Source: Drosophila miranda
Taxonomy: Eukaryota > Arthropoda > Insecta > Diptera > Drosophilidae
Direction of reading: 5' to 3'
Length of the DNA: 64,000 nucleotides
NCBI RefSeq assembly: GCF_003369915.1
Contig: NC_046674.1
Location: forward strand, 27,407,657 to 27,471,656
A program made the position numbers and the translations under genes. Position 1 is the stretch's first letter; the number at the start of each line of letters is the position of its first letter. Positions 25,404 to 34,685 of this stretch are shown in pieces. Under the pieces are notes generated by a model. It was not told where the DNA came from and did no database searches. It saw only the letters and a program-made list of their open reading frames with translations.

Positions 25404-25554
25404 CGCCAAAGGCCAGATGCACTTGCTCCGGCTGGTAGTGGACAATGCTGACCTCCTCCTGATCAGCCCCCACCACTTGGGGGATGAAGCCAATGCCGCC
25501 GCCGGCCACCAGGATTAGAGACGTCAGCAGCAGCAGGTGTTGCAAGGACTCCAT
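25404..25554 (-). CDS. Shared leader exon of the phosphatase locus (signal peptide + PEQVHLAFG)
   Basis: The ATG at 25554 opens MESLQHLLLLTSLILVAGGG, a clear signal peptide. A short mature segment ends QPEQVHLAFG, the conserved first strand of ACP7 enzymes. The exon ends in phase 1 at a good donor (GTGAGT at 25403-25398). All three downstream bodies begin with a phase-1 acceptor followed by E/D-x-x-x-x-[MI]-V/T-V-TW. It is the only leader exon I can find for the three bodies. A minus-strand TATATAT at about 25750-25757 may be the TATA box. Confidence 0.85.
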
Positions 25555-26464
25555 GTTTTGTTGTTAGTTTATGTTTTTCCGCTTGTGGTTGCACTTTACT
25601 GGAGCAATAACATTGCCAAATCACAACTGCGTCGTTGATATCTTCGTTGTTTGTGCTTGTGTATTGTTGCTGTTTAGTGACGTGACGACGCGGACGTTTA
25701 CGAGAACACAAACAAATTAATTCGCGCGAGTATGGAAATATAGGGGCAATATATAGAAAGTGCAGAGCGGGAGCAGTGTGGCCATAATGCTTTCTGCTCG
25801 AAAAACTGCCTAGTGCGACCATACAAAATTATTGATGTAAGGTAATTACAGACTTTGCTGACTGACTAATTGTAAAGACAGAGATAACCTTATTTCTTAT
25901 TTCTCTCGCTCACACTGCATCCTTTTCTCATTGCAGTGAAGTGAAGTGGCAGTATAGCGCTTTATAAAATTTAATGTGTTCTAAAAAATTCGAGTAAACT
26001 GTGTTTTTTCTATGGTCAATATATCAAGTTCTTTGAGCATTTTAATACATCGATAAGAAGACGTATTGTATTAATAGCTAATATAGCAAAAAAATGTATT
26101 TTTAATTATTTAATGAACAATATGGTCGAGTCGATAATAATAACTTTGAAACTATTTTTTCATTGAAATATACTAGCTATAATTAACATGCGTTATTTCA
26201 CACATGATGGTAACAGCCGATAATGGAGTAAAAAATATCGATTCAGGGCAATAAGTTTAAAATCTCGGGACTATCGATATACTAATCCATACTTCTTTCC
26301 AGGGTGACCATTTTTCCTCCCATTATGTAGGAAATGTGTAGTTACCGTGTAATTCTTTTCCCCGACGCCGCAAATTATTATCCAGATTATTCGCGCGTAA
26401 AAAATAATTTCTGCTTTATCAAGGCTGCATATAAAACTATCATAAAAGAAAAGAATTTATTAAA
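25555..26464. promoter_or_regulatory. Divergent promoter region, phosphatase leader / Rnp4F, with DRE/BEAF sites
   Basis: The segment nearest Rnp4F has clustered CGATA motifs: ATCGATAAG at about 26049, TCGATAATA at 26133, CCGATAAT at 26218, TATCGATT at 26236 and a perfect DRE TATCGATA at 26272-26279. Such clusters bind DREF and BEAF-32 and mark housekeeping promoters and insulators. Here they would separate a regulated secreted-enzyme gene from a constitutive splicing-factor gene. Confidence 0.6.
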
Positions 26465-29211
26465 ATGGATAGTGAAGTACCTGAAGTGGTAAGTGGTTTA
26501 TGCTTGTGGTCGCCAGTCGCCTGTGAAAATTAACATGAACAAATTTTTTCAGGCTCAAAATGCCGGCGATGTCATCAAGACTCCCAACACCGTTGAACTG
26601 GTAAACTTTGCTCCCATTGAAATAAGCTCGGAATCAGATTCCGACTCCGAGTCGATGAGCTCGAGCGGCTCTGAATCAAAATCGCAGCTTAAGGAATACC
26701 AGGAGCAGGAGCTGAAAGCAGAGTTTGACAAATTTTCGAATTATAGTAACTTGACGTACCGCCAAGTGATGCGGATGAGCGAGATAGCCTAGTACGTATA
26801 ACTAATTGCAAGAAATTACACAATTCTGACTGTAATGTTGTTTTATCCGCAGCAAACTGAACGATTATGATTCGATTATGGAGGCTGCTGTGCAGTTCAA
26901 AAAGATTGCCATAATGCCACCAGAAATATGGCGCAAATACCTGCACGTCCGTCTCCTGGTGACCCATTCTCCCGATGAGCATGTTGCATTCGAGGAGGAT
27001 TGCGCCGAAGCCTTGAACTCCTATTATGGTAAGCCCAGCAGCAGCACTTATTCGCCTTTTTTGCCATCTTATTTATCTTGTCATCTGTCACCTGTAGATG
27101 TCGATTTGGCCAATTTAATATGCAACTATTTGCTTGCCCAGAAGAACTGCAGCAACATCACGCTGTGGTCGTCGCTGCTGTCCAAGTACTCTTTGGAGAA
27201 TCCCGATTTTATAGAAAAACTGCAAGAACTCTTGGCCTCTGCGCCAGATGCAGACAAACAAGCAGATGCTTTTAAAGCGGAGATGGAAAGTCGCTGCATT
27301 AACTGGAACTCTGATGAAGCGAAGTGCACCGAGTTGGCTGAGCTTTTGGACCAATACAAGAAATGGCTGAGCCCCCTCATACATGATCGGCGTGAGCCCG
27401 TCGACTGGGAGTGCTTCACCCCGGTCCACATTCTCCAACTGGAGGAAATCAATAAGATGGACTACACCGACGAGATTCGTGATTCTTTGGCCTGCGCGGT
27501 ATTTGAAATAACCATCTCGCATTTTCCGCAAGTCGAACGAGTTTGGCTCGACTACATAAACTACACAAACAAGAGTGTCAAGCGACCCACTGGCGGGTAC
27601 CAGATCAGCAGCGCCCTGGATCTGGCCAAACGCGCTGCGATGAGCACATACAGCAAACTGGTGAACCACAAGCTCATCCATTTAATGGAGACCGAAGGAC
27701 ACACCGTTCAGGAGGTGGATAACGTGCTGAAGGGTATCTTCCACAGACTGGCCGTCAACACAAAGGCGACGGTGGAGCTGCATTTGGACTACTTGGCGTT
27801 TAGGGTACGCCAGTGCGATGTATCGGACAGCGATCAGTGCACACGCGTGCGTGAGAGATTCGATGGGGCCTGGAATACACTCTCCGATTTGTACGGCGAG
27901 AAGGCCGACACCAGCTATGAGGTGCTCCAGCTCTATGCCCAAGTGGAGTATGCCAAATTTAAGAATCCAGCACTGGGCTACAAAATCTGGGAGTACATCA
28001 TGTGTAAGCGTTTGTTTTGTTGGCCTTGCCCTGCAAGTACTTTTCTTCGTATTTCTAAAAATTGGTACATTTTTCTTTTGCGCAGCTTTCGATGAGAGTC
28101 AGCAGAGCGGTTACCTTTGGATGACGTGGGCCCAAATGGAGTCGCAGTTTAACGGCGGTGTTCGTTGTCGCGATGTTCTGAATTTGGCCCTGAAGCAGCC
28201 TTTCCTGAAGGATGGTAATTTTGTTCTCGAACAATATCGTCGCTACGAGCGCTGCCATGGGGACTACAAGTCCATAACCACATGCCAGAAGATAAAACTG
28301 CCGGCAGAGCCCGACCATGGCATTCACAGACACCAGCAGCATGCCCGCGAGCAACTAAGAGAGAGAAAACCGTACAGGACGTCTCAGCCACCATTGCGAG
28401 CCCAAGCATCAGTACGTGCCACAGCAGCACCACGCGCCAAAGCAGCAGTGCCGCCACGCGCCACAAAAGCAGCACCACGCGCCACAGCAGCACCTCGTGC
28501 CACAGCAGCACCACCAGTCTCAGGTCTCAAGTACTCAAGTGAGTAACAAAAGAAAGAAACGTAAGAATATATAAACTACATATATTATGTTTGATTTCAG
28601 CGGAACTTGAAAAAACCAAAGTGTTTGTTAAGAACATACTGCCAAATGCGACAACTGAAACTCTTAACGAACTCTTTGCCACCTGTGGCACGTTGAAGGA
28701 TGTTCGCATAGTCCAGAAAAAGCTAACAATCGGCAGCCGACAGTACAAGACACGCAAAAACATTGCTTACATTGAATACGAGCAGGCTGAATCAGCCCAG
28801 AAGGCTGTTGAACAATTGAATGGCCATAATCTAAACGGATCTGTGGTAAGAAAATATTCTCCCAAGGAACAAAAGAGCTTGCAGAAATCTAATCATTGCC
28901 TCCACCAGCTATCTGTTGCCATTTCTGATCCCCCACCAAAGACCTCGAACATCAGAACAGCCAAACGTCGTGTGGCCACATCGCTAATACCGACTATTGT
29001 GACCCGTGAGATGCTGGCCGCCAAGCGTCGCAAGGTGCTGTCGCTTGATAACGAGGCAGATGCGGCCACCAAGACAGAGGATGTGGATATGAAAGATGGG
29101 GACAAAGCCACTGCTATAGCCCCAGCTACAAACCCAGATTCCTGCAATACACCATTAACATCGCCAGAGAAGCCCAAGTCCAACGAAGATTTTCGTAAAC
29201 TACTCGGCTGA
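26465..29211 (+). CDS. Rnp4F: Rnp4F / SART3-p110 homologue, U4/U6 snRNP recycling factor
   Basis: Exons 26465-26488, 26553-26791, 26853-27028, 27098-28003, 28086-28538, 28601-28845 and 28909-29211 join in phase to about 781 aa. An acidic Ser-rich N terminus is followed by HAT repeats (about residues 70-520; blocks such as PPEIWRKYLHVRL, VERVWLDYI, GYKIWEYIM, YLWMTWAQME). Next come a short Ala/Pro/Arg repeat region and one RRM (KVFVKNIL at the start, NIAYIEYE as RNP1). The extreme C terminus, SNEDFRKLLG, matches the SART3 LSm-binding motif SNxDFxKL. SART3 reanneals U4 and U6 snRNAs. The neighbour Sas10 in convergent orientation matches D. melanogaster 4F. The family normally has two RRMs and is longer (about 940-960 aa); RRM1 is not visible here. 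Introns 27029-27097 and 28846-28908 are both multiples of three without stops. Confidence 0.93.
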
Positions 29212-29500
29212 AAAATGAAACTAGAACTTTAATTAGAATTACTTTAAGTTTAATTTGTTTTCTAGAACAGGCGCGTCTGTGACGATCTTTTGTTTTTTTT
29301 TTTTTTTCTAATTGTTGTAGAGGGGCAAGGAAACCTGCGCCGCGCCCGCACACCCGTCACACAAATATACGCCATGCGTACGGACGTGCTTTAATGTTGT
29401 TCCCCACCCACCATTTCCGGCATATGCCGCACAGCAGTTTATGAATGAAACAAAGTAAATAAATGTACAAAATGTGGAATAGCAATGACATGTTCTTTAT
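29212..29500. other. Overlapping 3' ends of Rnp4F and Sas10
   Basis: Only 289 bp separate the convergent stop codons. An AATAAA on the plus strand at about 29459 would let Rnp4F mRNA run almost to the Sas10 stop. In D. melanogaster the two genes are known to make overlapping antisense 3' ends. A T-run (about 29288-29306) is present. Confidence 0.7.
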
Positions 29501-30793
29501 TTATGTCCGGAATTTGACGCTCTTGGTTACAGTGGCCTTAATGCCAGACATTTCGCCGCCATAGCGTTGCGTCTCCTTGCGTACAGAACGAACGGCGCCC
29601 TTGCGCCGGATGAGTGCCTTGCGGTATTTGCCGCGATGCTTTACGCGGGGATTGCGCAGCTCCTTCTTGCGATGTGGGGTGAGACCCTTGTTTTTAGCCA
29701 TTTGATACGTGATGCCGCGGCGCACAGCTTCGGCTTCAGGGTCTTCATCATCGTCCTGTTGGTCAGGCATCAGTTGAGCGTCCTCGTCGTCGCTGCTGTC
29801 ATCACTTATGTCTTCAGCTGTCGCTGTCGCTGTGCCGTTCTCCTTTCCGTTTCTCTGCTCGAATTTGTTGAGGATCTGTAGTTTGGCCTTGCGCTGAGCC
29901 ACATCGAGGACTGTGAAGGCATCACCATCCTGGATGCGTTCGAGCAGAGCCTCCAGCTGGGGCTTGATGTACGTGTCATAGCGTGACGTCAGTTGCTCAC
30001 GCAGCTGCTTCAGTTGCACGAGACGTTTTATCACGGGATGCAGCTTGACATTGCTGCGCCTGGCCTTGAGCAGCAGGTAGTAGGACACGTTGGAGCAGTA
30101 GGTGGCCAGGACGTTGTGGTAGACACTGGCGAACTCCAGGGCCGGCACCATGGGCACTTGATGGTTGCGCACGTAGTTGAGCACGGGCGTAATCAGCTGT
30201 TGAACCTCGCCCAAATGCAGATGGAAGTCCTGGGTGAGGCCGAGGAACTCGGGCGAGTCCTTCTGTAGCAGCTGCAGGCGCTCGCGCCCCGTGAGACCTG
30301 TCAGATCGGCGGTAACCTTGATGCCAGATTTGGCAACATCGCCGTCCACCTCTTCGTCACTGATGGCAGCAGGCACATCGTCTAGCTGGAAGTCAGCCTC
30401 GCTAAATCGCTTGGCCAGGCGCAGCTGAATCTTTTTGGCCTCCTCTTCCTCGGCCTTAGCCTCCTCCTCCTCCTGGGCGTTGTAGCTGCTGTAGTCGGGG
30501 TCCACAAAGTCTGTGTTGTAGTAGGTGCTTCGCCTGGTGCCCCAGTCCATGGTGTTCGGCAAGTGGGCATCATCATCGTCGGCCCCTTCGATGTCGCTGT
30601 CGCGCATCAGGTCAGCAACATTGTCATCCTCCTCCTCATCTTCATCGCTGAATGCTAAAATCTCCTGTGGTGCAGATGCGTCTTGTTTGCGCTTGTTACG
30701 CTGCTTGCGCAAGTCTTCCAGGATCTCGCGCTCATCTTCATCATACTCCTGCTCGGAGCCGGTCAGCTCATAATCATCTGCTTCACTGTCCAT
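29501..30793 (-). CDS. Sas10: Sas10/Utp3, SSU processome component
   Basis: A single exon of 430 aa. It has an acidic N terminus (MDSEADDYELTGSEQEYDED), further acidic tracts, the Sas10/Utp3/C1D helical domain (PVLNYVRNHQVPMVPALEF to KLHPVIKRL, about residues 200-265) and the basic C-terminal Sas10 domain (RGITYQMAKNKGLTPHRKK, then NPRVKHRGKYRKALIRRKG, ending SVKFRT). Utp3/Sas10 acts in the nucleolus in 18S rRNA processing. An in-frame ATG 17 codons upstream exists, but the chosen start gives the family-like acidic N terminus. A DRE (TATCGATA) lies at 30944-30951. Confidence 0.95.
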   Translation of the reverse strand: MDSEADDYELTGSEQEYDEDEREILEDLRKQRNKRKQDASAPQEILAFSDEDEEEDDNVADLMRDSDIEGADDDDAHLPNTMDWGTRRSTYYNTDFVDPDYSSYNAQEEEEAKAEEEEAKKIQLRLAKRFSEADFQLDDVPAAISDEEVDGDVAKSGIKVTADLTGLTGRERLQLLQKDSPEFLGLTQDFHLHLGEVQQLITPVLNYVRNHQVPMVPALEFASVYHNVLATYCSNVSYYLLLKARRSNVKLHPVIKRLVQLKQLREQLTSRYDTYIKPQLEALLERIQDGDAFTVLDVAQRKAKLQILNKFEQRNGKENGTATATAEDISDDSSDDEDAQLMPDQQDDDEDPEAEAVRRGITYQMAKNKGLTPHRKKELRNPRVKHRGKYRKALIRRKGAVRSVRKETQRYGGEMSGIKATVTKSVKFRT

Positions 30794-31393
30794 TTTAAGT
30801 AAATTTAAAAACAATTTCGGCCACAGCACGTGCGTGGTAAACAAACTCAGAGCTGCTGTCGATAGCGGTCTTTCCTAAACAGAAGCGATACATCGGCGCC
30901 GATATACTGCTGCACCAACCACAATGAAAATATTTTAAAAGATTATCGATAGTTCAATTCATTTATGGTGTCATGACATTTAAATTTACTAACTTTAATG
31001 CAAAGCGAGAGATAGCTTTTGAGACATAACGCAATATTGGTGTTCGGGGCTATCTCCAGACACGTGTCCCGGCTATCAGTCGATGGTCTTTCAACACACA
31101 CACAGCCAACCGAAATCGATCATCTCTGCCGCGGCGCTGCTTCCATATTAACTGGAAAACCAAGCTGACACATATATTTGTCTCGCTCTCACTGTATGCT
31201 TTTCCCATAAGATATTTTTGTAGCTATTGAGCAAAGCCTAATGTCATATGGCCATTGTAGGTTTGTTGACAAGAATTACGTTACTCAAAGTTACGTACGT
31301 ATTGCGCGTTGCTGTTTGCTGGCTGTTTATGTGTGCACTAAGAAGCAGAAAAGCGTTTGTTAATAAATTATACAAAAGAACAACGATTAAGGC
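30794..31393. promoter_or_regulatory. Divergent promoter region, Sas10 / Tudor gene
   Basis: It contains a perfect DRE TATCGATA (30944-30951), plus GTCGATAGC at about 30857 and GCCGATATA at about 30898, on the Sas10 side. No exon is seen. The DRE-rich pattern fits a housekeeping or ovary-type promoter. Confidence 0.6.
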
Positions 31394-34099
31394 ATGGGAA
31401 AACCGACGAATATCAACCTGGCAACTAATTTCTCCTCTTGCCATGGTCAGAAGCAAAGCGATGTGGAGTGCCTAGTTTTCGAAACTGCGACGCGCATTGA
31501 AGGCATTATAGGGAAATACAACCAAAATAATGAAAATGCGTTCTTCGTCGGTCAGGTAAGTGAAATTCCAGTAAACTGTATTCTCACTAAGAATTGGTAC
31601 ATTTTTAGACGGAATATAAAGTTCGATTCCCATTCCTTGAAAGTGGAGTCGACAACAGCGTCCTTGACTGCGCTCAATTTTTGGGCAACCATGCATGCGC
31701 CAATAAAAAAGAATATATCAACCATGAGAAGATCGAGGCACAGGCTGAGTCGTCTTTCGAGGAAGAGGCACAGCCTGACTCGCCTTTCGAGGAAAAGGCA
31801 CAGCCTGACTCTTCATTCAAGGAAGAGGCCCAGCCTGACTCTTCATTTAAGGAAGAGGCCCAGCCTGACTCTTCATTCAAGGAAGAGGCCCAGTATGACT
31901 CGGCATTCAAGGAAGAGGCACAGCCTGACTCTTCATTCAAGGAAGAGGCCCAGCCTGACTCTTCATTCAAGGAAGAGGCCCAGCCTGACTCGGCATTCAA
32001 GGAAGAGGCACAGCCTGACTCTTCATTCAAGGAAGAGGCCCAGCCTGACTCGGCATTCAAGGAAGAGGCACAGCCTGACTCTTCATTCAAGGAAGAGGCC
32101 CAGCCTGACTCTTCATTCAAGGAAGAGGCCCAGCCTGACTCTTCATTCAAGGAAGAGGCCCAGCCTGACTCTTCATTTAAGGAAGAGGCCCAGCCTGACT
32201 CTTCATTCAAGGAAGAGGCCCAGCCTGACTCTTCATTTAAGGAAGAGGCCCAGCCTGACTCTTCATTCAAGGAAGAGGCCCAGTATGACTCGGCATTCAA
32301 GGAAGAGGCACAGCCTGACTCTTCATTCAAGGAAGAGGCCCAGCCTGACTCTTCATTCAAGGAAGCGGCCCAACCTGACTCGGCATTCAAGGAAGAGGCA
32401 CAGCCTGACTCTTCATTCAAGGAAGAGGCCCAGCCTGACTCGGCATTCAAGGAAGAGGCACAGCCTGACTCTTCATTCAAGGAAGAGGCCCAGCCTGACT
32501 CTTCATTCAAGGAAGAGGCCCAGTATGACTCGTCATTCAAGGAAGAGGCTATAACACTGCCCGGTGAGACGAAAGCTCAGCAAGTAAAATCCAAGGATGA
32601 TGGGCTGATCGGAGATGGCACTGCTGCTTCTTCGACATATAGCTACGACAGTGATGACAACGTAGTGGAGGAGCACGAAAAGGATAAGGAACCTGGAAAT
32701 TGCTTCCGTGGACAGGCCGTACCGAAGTGTTGTTTGGTCAGTAAAAACCATCACCCTATTTAAATATATAAATTTATTTAACCACAAATATTGGTCTCCA
32801 GACGGATTCAGTTTTTATGATCGATAGACCCAGATGTGCAGTGATGTTGAAGCAGGAGCTGCGCCGCTTCTCCTTGTTGTCCTTGGACGCCGCCAAACGC
32901 CAAGCCAAATTCAAAATCAGTGTAACCAATGTATGTGTTGCCTCTGAAGAAGCAAAAAATCAGTAACTGTGTGAATTGATGGGATATTCATCGTTCATCA
33001 TCCCTCGTCTTTCAGGTGTACAGCCCCTTTCAGTTTTGGTTCCAAATCGCTGATGAAAATTGTCCTTACGATCTGGAAAATCTGCATTTGGCGATGAAGT
33101 AAGTTGTCGTGTATCCATTCCATCCTCCAGAACAGCAGCTAAAAAAAGATGTACATATTTAACCACAGCGACTTTTACCAAGAACGGCGCCGACCCGCCG
33201 AAAGCAGTTACCAGAAGCCTATCACTCGGTTTTTCCTACGCCCTGGATACATTTGTGCCGCCCGTCCAAAGTGGGGTGGCTGGAAGCGGGTTCGCATTGT
33301 GTCCGCACCACAGGAAAATACTACGGACGTTTCTGTCTTCTACGTGGACTATGGCCGTCTGGAGAAGTGTGCAAGCGAAGAACTACGTTTTTTACCAAAA
33401 TTGTTCAGCAATATTCCGGCCATGGCCGTCAGGGGAGCACTCTCGCATATCCATCCGCTGAATCACACTTGGCCGGCCGACGTAACGGAGGAGCTCCGTG
33501 CCGCAGTTTTGCGGCGCGAGACGTTTGCCCATATCATTGAGGCGGACCAGCAGGATGAGATCTATTCAATCAAAATATACCAACACAACCGGTCTGATGA
33601 GTCGCTAAACAGCAAAATGATTCTGGAGAAACTCGCGGGCGAAAGCGATCATTTTGACGAGCGTATCATCAAACAGCATTGTGGCCGCCGCATTCGCTAC
33701 TTGTGCGAGCGTCTTCCCACGTGAGTATTCTCTAGAGAGATCCGATCCATTTTAAATGCTAAAATAGTGAATTTTTGCAATTTCCCTTTGGTCTCCTTTA
33801 GCTTTGAAATGCTCGAGACTGGTGTGTTTCCCATGGATGCGGATAAGGATCTAGATTTTGTGAAATATTTCAATGGAATCATGTCCGCAACATCGTATTT
33901 TAGGGAATTTAAGATTCCCACGAGCCACAACCCCCTTCGGCAGGACCTTGAAAAGGCGCTGCGTGACTGGATGGTTGGCTACAAGAAGGAGCAGATGCCC
34001 TTGCAGAAATTGCAGAGGGAAGCCGCGCGTAGGGCTAAGGAGAAGGAGAAAAATCGTCGCACTTCTTACGAAAAATTATTTTACAAAAGAAAGGATTAA
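31394..34099 (+). CDS. Tudor-domain protein with large decapeptide repeat, probable germline factor
   Basis: Exons 31394-31555, 31609-32736, 32802-32930, 33016-33098, 33169-33720 and 33802-34099 join in phase to about 783 aa. The donor after exon 2 (GTCAGT) is weak but is the only one that keeps the frame. Residues about 99-369 are 27 tandem copies of a decapeptide (consensus EEAQPDSSFK). The C-terminal half is an extended Tudor domain: VYSPFQFWFQI (strand block typical of TDRD5/7-type eTudor), GYICAARPKWGGWKRVRIV, then VSVFYVDYGRLEKC with the aromatic-cage FYVDYG motif. A lysine-rich tail ends the protein. eTudor proteins bind symmetrically dimethylated arginines, mostly on Piwi proteins in germline nuage. 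The position beside Sas10 suggests the CG15930 region of D. melanogaster, but I am not certain of that name. Confidence 0.85.
31740..32551 (+). repeat. 30-bp coding minisatellite, 27 units
   Basis: Twenty-seven tandem 30-bp units (GAGGCCCAGCCTGACTCTTC plus ATTCAAGGAA) encode EEAQPDSSFK and variants QPDSAFK and QYDSAFK. Unit variants recur in the same order from 31890 and from 32280, thirteen units apart, which is a higher-order duplication. Because 30 is a multiple of three and the unit has no stop, the array is open in several frames on both strands. Confidence 0.95.
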
Positions 34100-34205
34100 A
34101 ATTAAAATAAAATAAACATCTACAATCGCATCTATTAATTACACTGTGGAAGACTAAAAACCAAAAACAAAAACCAATAATGTTGTGCGTTTAATTTGTA
34201 CTCGC

Positions 34206-34677
34206 TCAAAACAAAGAAATTTCAATGTATTCTCCGATAATCTGTATCAATCTCCCATTCTCCGTCTTTCTTCGTCTGAAATTGGGACTCCGTTTGCGAT
34301 AGGGCTTCTGCTTGGTATATGGACCGATGCGGATCCCCTCCTGGACACGTGTCCGTCTGTGTTTCCCCACACTGAGGCGATTGGCGTCTCGGGAGTTACA
34401 ATTGGAATTTTTTGCCTCTCTCTCGCTCATTGCGGAGTTCAAAAAAGTAGAATTGTAGCCGCCACGCCTGTGTCCTGGAGAGTGTTCAGAGGATCAGCGG
34501 AGGATTAGCAGATCCTATGCTTTTCATCTACTTACCCTTTCGGTGAGATCTGGATCTGGAGCACAGCTTCGGTCACGGGTCCAGTCTAGGGCAGGAATCG
34601 AACTCAAGTTTTGGTTTAGTTGTATTTTCTTTTGCTGCTTCATCGCTTTGTGGCCCGACCATCCCGTACTGTCCCAT
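34206..34677 (-). CDS. Possible spliced downstream ORF in the 3' part of the CG4198-like transcript
   Basis: Leftward, exon segment 34677-34536 and exon 34474-34206 flank a near-ideal 61-bp intron (GTAAGT donor, CTAAT branch site, CTCCAG acceptor). The joined frame reads SRSRSHRK-GHRRGGYNSTFLN and then a basic tail (KHRRTRV, KQKPYRKRSPNFRRRK) ending EISLF-stop; the second exon alone is open for 88 codons. The upstream segment, from an ATG at 34677 nine bases past the preceding gene's stop, is in the same frame but contains one TGA (34575-34573), followed by C. Readthrough, a different upstream splice or decay are all possible. No minus-strand AATAAA lies between 34686 and 34206, while an ATTAAA sits at about 34195, so this is probably part of the CG4198-like transcript. 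Confidence 0.4.
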
Positions 34678-34685
34678 CGGCACTT

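Noticed and set aside
26878-28095. A continuous 405-aa frame taken as one exon of Rnp4F
   Set aside because: It runs through the 69-bp intron 27029-27097 and into the next intron; HAT-repeat alignment favours splicing.
30794-30844. Upstream in-frame ATG extending Sas10 by 17 residues
   Set aside because: The extension (MFTTHVLWPKLFLNLLK) is unlike the acidic family N-terminus.
31740-32551. Regular 30-bp repeats resembling a CRISPR-like array
   Set aside because: There are no spacers; units are directly tandem, in frame and inside an exon of a eukaryotic gene.
31394-32554. Long Arg/Leu/Ser-rich frame (RKRPSLTLHS repeats) and a minus-strand frame over the same array
   Set aside because: These are shadow frames of the stop-free 30-bp repeat; the spliced frame that leads into the Tudor domain is the real one.
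34573-34575. TGA as selenocysteine codon
   Set aside because: No SECIS-like structure seen and no selenoprotein similarity; readthrough, alternative splicing or decay are simpler.
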